Source: Umbilicaria muhlenbergii
Taxonomy: Eukaryota; Ascomycota; Lecanoromycetes; Umbilicariales; Umbilicariaceae
Length of the DNA: 64,000 nucleotides
Assembly (NCBI GenBank): GCA_000611775.1
Contig: KK106983.1
Span: 3,096,808 to 3,160,807, forward strand
Reading direction: 5' to 3'
The first letter of the stretch is position 1. Each line of letters opens with the position of its first letter. Both the position numbers and the translations under genes were made by a program. The notes beneath the pieces are model-generated. The model saw nothing but the letters and a program-made list of their open reading frames with translations. It was not told where the DNA came from and did not search any database. This document shows positions 59,226-64,000 of this stretch, one piece after another.

Positions 59226-62200
59226 TGTGAGCATTCAATGTACAGAACTCATCAGGTGCTAGTTCAGAATAAAAAAGATTATGCTTAACAACAGCACAAC
59301 CTTATGAAGATAACTTTCACTAATGAATTAATCTCATGAGAAAGCTCAGTCAATAGACATCACTCCTGACACTTCATGAAAGTGATTAAAGGAGTTAACA
59401 TCATTGATGACACCTCATGAAGATGTGATTCAGCAATGAACACCTCATGAAGACAGCTTCACTGAGGTGACTGCTTCATGAGATCTTCCTCAGGCAGGTT
59501 AACTTCAGAAGGGATATATTATGAGGTTAAAGCATGTCTCACTCTTTTTCTTAATAATAATTCTCTACCTACTAGCAATATCATACTATTGCAAACCATC
59601 AACTATAAGCTTAAGTCATTATTGTCACATAGCTTCATAATTCCTTAGTTAAGATATTACCTCATGATAGTACACTTACAGTTTTATTACTTCAATTCAT
59701 TGTAAGAATGCTGTTCAGCAAGAATGACTGAAAGCTCATGAGCTCCTCAATCAGCCTTCACAATGATTTCACAAACTGCTTCAGAAACTTCACAAGCAAC
59801 AGTTAATGATGATTTTATCATCTCTGACTCTCAGTCATGACATGCCACTTCTACATTCTCTGAGGAGTTCATCATAATGAATATCAAAATTCAACTTGTG
59901 AAGATTCAACTCATGAGTGAGAAGGAATGTACTAGGCAGACTGAGCTTAAAACTCACAGATGATTTACATCAGATTTATCTTCAACTTCAAAATACGCCT
60001 GCTATGAAAAGTGAGTCAAAGATGAAGACCTCTATCATACAAAGAACTACCTTCACTTTCAGCAGTATGTACATCAAATTGAGCACCTTTTCATGAAGCT
60101 TCACCTTGAAGAGTCAGATCAATATCTGAACTACAAGATTATAAAGTGATGAGTCACATATCATGAAGAAAAGAGCTTGAAAGATACCTGAGAAAGTCAG
60201 AAAGACTTTTTAAAGTCTCTTTTAAAAAATCATGATAATCAGGTGTATAACACATGAATGAATTAAATGAATTGTCACAAGCTGAGCAGTGAATCTGATG
60301 ATGAGTATCTTCACAAGTTGAATGAACTTCTGGCACAGATAAAAAATGAGGTGAAGAATTATCATTAAATTCAGTTAATGATCTTCTTCAAGGGAATGAA
60401 TCATGTCATGAAGCAGAAGATTCATGAACACCCTGTGTTTTCAAACTCTCATGAAGATTTGATTACACTCATGAAGAAACTCCGTCTCAGCATCAAAACT
60501 GAAACTCACTCATGAGTAATAATCATGAACAGTGACTTCAGTGAAAGCATCTCTGTGAACATCATGAAGCAAAAAGATCACAAACCTACAACATTCATCA
60601 TCACTACACTGCATAATCTGAAACCCTCATGAGGAGCATTCTTTGATGAAGACTGCAATTACTGTGATAAGCACAAATATAAAGAACTGAACTGTCTTAA
60701 GAAGAAGTCAAACAACACTGTGAGCAGGACTCTGTCAACTGATTCAGTTAATGACAGTAATCATGTCACAGCAGTCTCTGAGGCTACTGTGAAGATCATC
60801 ATGAAATCAAGATCAGAGAAGAGTGCATTCTTTAAGATGAAGACATGATTATGACTCACAGTACATCTTGCAGAGAGATCACTTTCAGCTGTTCTTAATA
60901 ATATTAATGACCTTAATCTTCTTCATAAGAATATTGTGAAGAGTTTATCTTCAGTCTTTAAGATGTTATTGCTTCATCATGTTGAAGGAGATACCTTGCA
61001 GACTTATTCTGTTTATCATGAAGTAATAAAGGTTCAGGACTCTTTCAGAGTATGAAAATAAACTTGTGAACCTTTTACCTCTGCTGACTTAAAGATGCCA
61101 GTAATCTTAGAATTATCATGATTAAAAAAAAATAATCTGAAGGTTGACTTCATCAATCTTACAGTACAGTGAAGGTTGAATGCAGAAGACTCTTTAATGA
61201 CTTTACTGCTGAAAGAGATCATCATAAAAGGCTTCATGAGAAAACTCAGAGACCTTAAGATGAATTACATGATGCAGAGATTGCAGATGATAAATCTTGA
61301 TGAACTGAAAAACTTCATGAACCTGATTCTTGAAGCTTACAAGAGCCTCATGAAGGTCTTTTTAAAAACTTAAGTGAAAACTCTGCCTCCTCATTACAAA
61401 AGAGATCACTCAATTGATCTGCTGAAGAGAACAACATCATCTTTTGACTTTATGTACAATCTTTTCATGAAGGAGTTGACTGTGCTATGAAAGTATTTGA
61501 ATATCAACCTCATGAATGAGTTTATTCAGCCGTCATGATCTTTCACAGAAGTGTCAGTGCTTTTTGCACTTAAAAATGATGAAGGCTTGCAGCTCTGCAT
61601 GAACTATCAGGGGTTAAATGCTATTACTTAAAAGAATTGATACCCTTTATCATTAATTGATGAGATCATGAATCATGTCTGTGACGCTCAGATCTTTATG
61701 AAGATTGATGTCAAAAACACTTATTATCACATTCACATACATGAGGGTGATGAGTGAAAGACAGCCTTTTGTACTAGGTACAAGCTGTATGAATATTTAA
61801 TTATGTTTTTTGAGCTTATCAATGCTTCTGTGAGTTTTCAGTCTTATATTCATGAAGTCCTTCATGAACATTTAAACATCTTCATGATTATATTCATGAA
61901 TAATATACTGATTTACTCAATGAAAGAGAGTCAGCATGAACAGCATATTCAGATTGTCTTGAAAGCTCTGCTCATGACAGAGTTGTTCACAAAGCTTTTT
62001 AAATACTTATTTAATGTGAAGCGTGTGCCCTTCTTGAGATATGTTATCACAGATACAGGGGTTGAAATGAAGATGAATCACATATTCATCATTGTCAACT
62101 GATCAGAGTCAAAAAGTGTGCATGAAGTGTAAACATTTCTGAGCTTCATGAACTTTTATTAAAGGTTCATACAGAGCTTCTTGTGTATCACTGCACCTCT

Positions 62201-64000
62201 CACAGAGATCATTAAAGAGTTTAATGCAAAATCAAACAAGAAGTTGATCTCATGAAGAGCAAACTTTCTGTCTTTGAAGGCACAGACTGCCTTTAAAGTT
62301 CTTGTGCAAGCTTTCACTACTGCTCTGTTTCTGCAGCATTTCAACATCACATTATTAATACAGCTTGAAATGAATGCCTCAGGGTATGTGATTTTAAACA
62401 TTCTCTCACAAAAACATCCTGATGAGTGAAGAGTTACAGTTTATTTCTCATGAAAGATGATACCTGCAGAATGAAAGTATGAAACTCATGATGAAGAACT
62501 GCTCATGATAGTTGAGAGTTTTCATTATTGACAGCACTATTTAAAAGGATTCACTCATTCAGTTGAGGTGCTATCAGATCATTCAAGCTTGTGAAGTTTT
62601 ATAACTACTCATAAGCTCTCATGAAGACAGGTTCAATGAGTGTTGACTTTATCAACTTATGATTTTGTTATCACTTATTGAAAGGGAAATTTAAATCTTG
62701 TTAACAGCCCTTCATGAAGACCTGATCATCAACATAAAGTGAAATAAGAGGATTAAACTGAAGATGCTTTAATGTTGCAACAGGTGCTGTTTCTGACAGT
62801 AACTTTAATTTCAGTTGAGCTTAAAAATGATCTATTGACTCAGGAGGTACATCTTCATGAGGTATTAATTGCAGGCACAATGAGTCTTTGACAGTGAAAT
62901 CAACAGAAACAGGCCTCTGAGGCTGTTTTAAATGAAGGACCTTATGAGGAGGTTGACATCTCTCTCATTAAAATGTTATCTGAATTCTTGTGAATTGATC
63001 CCCTCATGAAGCATATGCTGAAACAGATCACTACTCATGAAGTTAATTTAAGAATGTCAGGTTCTCACTCACTTTAATCATGAAGAGATGACCTTTTATA
63101 CTTTAACTCAGTGCTTTATATACCTCATGCAGAGTCATTACAACTTGAGATTATTAAGAAGCATCATGATGAGTCACTTGCAAGTCATCTCATGACAGAG
63201 AAAATCTTTGCTCTGATATGTGCAAAGTACTACTGACTGAACATGTGAAAGCAAATTCAGAAATACTGCAATTCTTGTCTTGTCTGTCAGAGAGTCAGAG
63301 TCATTCATGAAAGATAATCTGAATTATTACAACTCATACTTATCTTGAAGGGACCCTGAGAGGTACTCACTTTAAACTTCATAATTAACCTTTCAGAGAG
63401 CCATGCTTATGAGGGTGTGTATGATGTCATATTGATGATGATGTGTAAATTCTCAAAGATGGCACATTATATTTCAATCAGAAAGGATTGAACTGCTGAT
63501 TAACTTATGAAGACCTTTGTGAGAGAGATTGTTAAACTGCATGAAGTCACTTAAGCTTTAATTTCAGATCATGAATCTGTTTTTACCTCATGACTCTGAG
63601 TCAACTTGATGTTCATGTTGAAGATTAATCATTAATTGAGCACTGCCTTTCATCTGCAAACTGATGAGCAGACTGAATGACAGAATAACATGCTGAAACA
63701 GTATTTATGAAGTTATGTCAATTATCAACAGGACAATTGAGCCTCACTTTTAGCATTAATTGAGTTTACATACAACATGAGCTTACACTCTTCTACTGAA
63801 AAGGCATCATTTGAGGTCATCTATGACTTCATACTTAAATCAGATATGCTCACTGCAGAGAAACTCATGAAGTACTTTGCAGTTAAAAGAATTATCACTG
63901 AAGCTGAGCAGCTTGTGAAGTGTCTTCATAAGACTTAAATAAAAGTCTGCAGAGCTCTTATGAAGTCTTAAGAGTATCAAGTTAAACATTATAATCAGTC
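59226..64000 (+). mobile_element. Degraded Ty3/Gypsy element (family B, copy 2), cut by window end
   Basis: Same family and orientation as 34021-38638, starting at the shared GAGCATT-AATGTACAGAACTC junction. Gag occupies about 59.3-60.85 kb with a zinc-knuckle remnant near 60.65 kb (CNYCDKHKYKELNCLKKK), which keeps the Cys that copy 1 lost. Protease-like sequence follows. RT lies at about 61.4-62.1 kb (clean frame 61803-62102, active site reading MNNI where a YLDDI-type box is expected), RNase H at about 62.2-62.66 kb and integrase at about 63.0-63.84 kb. The sequence continues past the point where copy 1 was interrupted, into the integrase C-terminus, to the window end. A few CpG sites survive (near 59.99, 60.48, 61.53, 61.68 and 62.02 kb), so this copy looks less mutated than copy 1. 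Confidence 0.88.

Noticed and set aside
1-64000. Alternative genetic code (TGA read as Trp)
   Set aside because: TGA does replace Trp in the retroelements, but it also replaces Arg, and all island genes use normal stops and TGG for Trp. Mutation explains it better than recoding.
33400-64000. Effector or other host genes in the AT-rich block
   Set aside because: Every readable stretch is transposon-derived or unassigned, with stops; no small secreted, cysteine-rich frame with introns was found.

Overview
The window looks like a piece of a filamentous ascomycete (Pezizomycotina) nuclear genome. Its genes are split by short GT-AG introns, mostly 46-85 bases, with CTRAC-like branch sites, and its proteins are typical of that group (ECM33-type GPI wall protein, ANP1-type mannosyltransferase, QCR7, SPF45, Pcs60 with a peroxisomal tail). 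I cannot name the species. The layout is strongly bipartite: a balanced-GC gene island of about 29 kb (about 4.4-33.4 kb) sits between two AT-rich repeat blocks (1-4.35 kb and 33.4-64 kb).

Gene island, left to right: an unknown serine-rich disordered protein (+); a YFH7-like P-loop kinase (-); a mitochondrial ABC1/UbiB kinase-like protein (-); a small one-helix membrane protein (+); a mitochondrial NAD+ carrier-type protein (-); QCR7 of respiratory complex III (+); an AlkA/MAG1-type DNA glycosylase (-); an ECM33-family GPI protein (+); a putative bHLH-like protein (+); an ANP1/MNN9-family Golgi mannosyltransferase (+); the splicing factor SPF45 (-); a Pcs60-like peroxisomal acyl-CoA/oxalyl-CoA synthetase (+); and a YCII-domain protein (-). 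I resolved exon structures for most of these by joining frames at splice signals. The genes are ordinary housekeeping ones and not a metabolite cluster, but the 8.8-14.5 kb stretch groups mitochondrial functions, and several pairs share divergent promoters. Two long stretches (16.1-18.7 and 23.3-25.9 kb) have no convincing gene.

Repeat blocks: these are decayed and nested transposons. I see at least five Ty3/Gypsy families: family A (chromodomain type) at 1-3220 and 41.0-47.06 kb, family B at 34.0-38.6 and 59.2-64 kb, C at 38.6-40.1 kb, D at 3.2-4.35 kb and E at 48.2-52 kb. There is also a long-inverted-repeat (foldback) element at about 40.1-40.95 kb with a deleted relative at 47.8-48.2 kb, and a remnant at 56.8-59.2 kb that resembles the C-terminal part of a Plavaka/CACTA-type transposase beside a 21-base subterminal repeat. 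None can encode a working protein.

The damage resembles repeat-induced point mutation but is atypical. CpG is almost absent, yet CpA/TpG is plentiful, and the in-frame stops are mainly TGA at expected Trp (TGG) or Arg (CGA) positions. Canonical CpA-directed RIP would instead give TAG/TAA. A separate block of about 0.5 kb at 33.5-34.0 kb is TpA-rich and looks like a different mutational regime.
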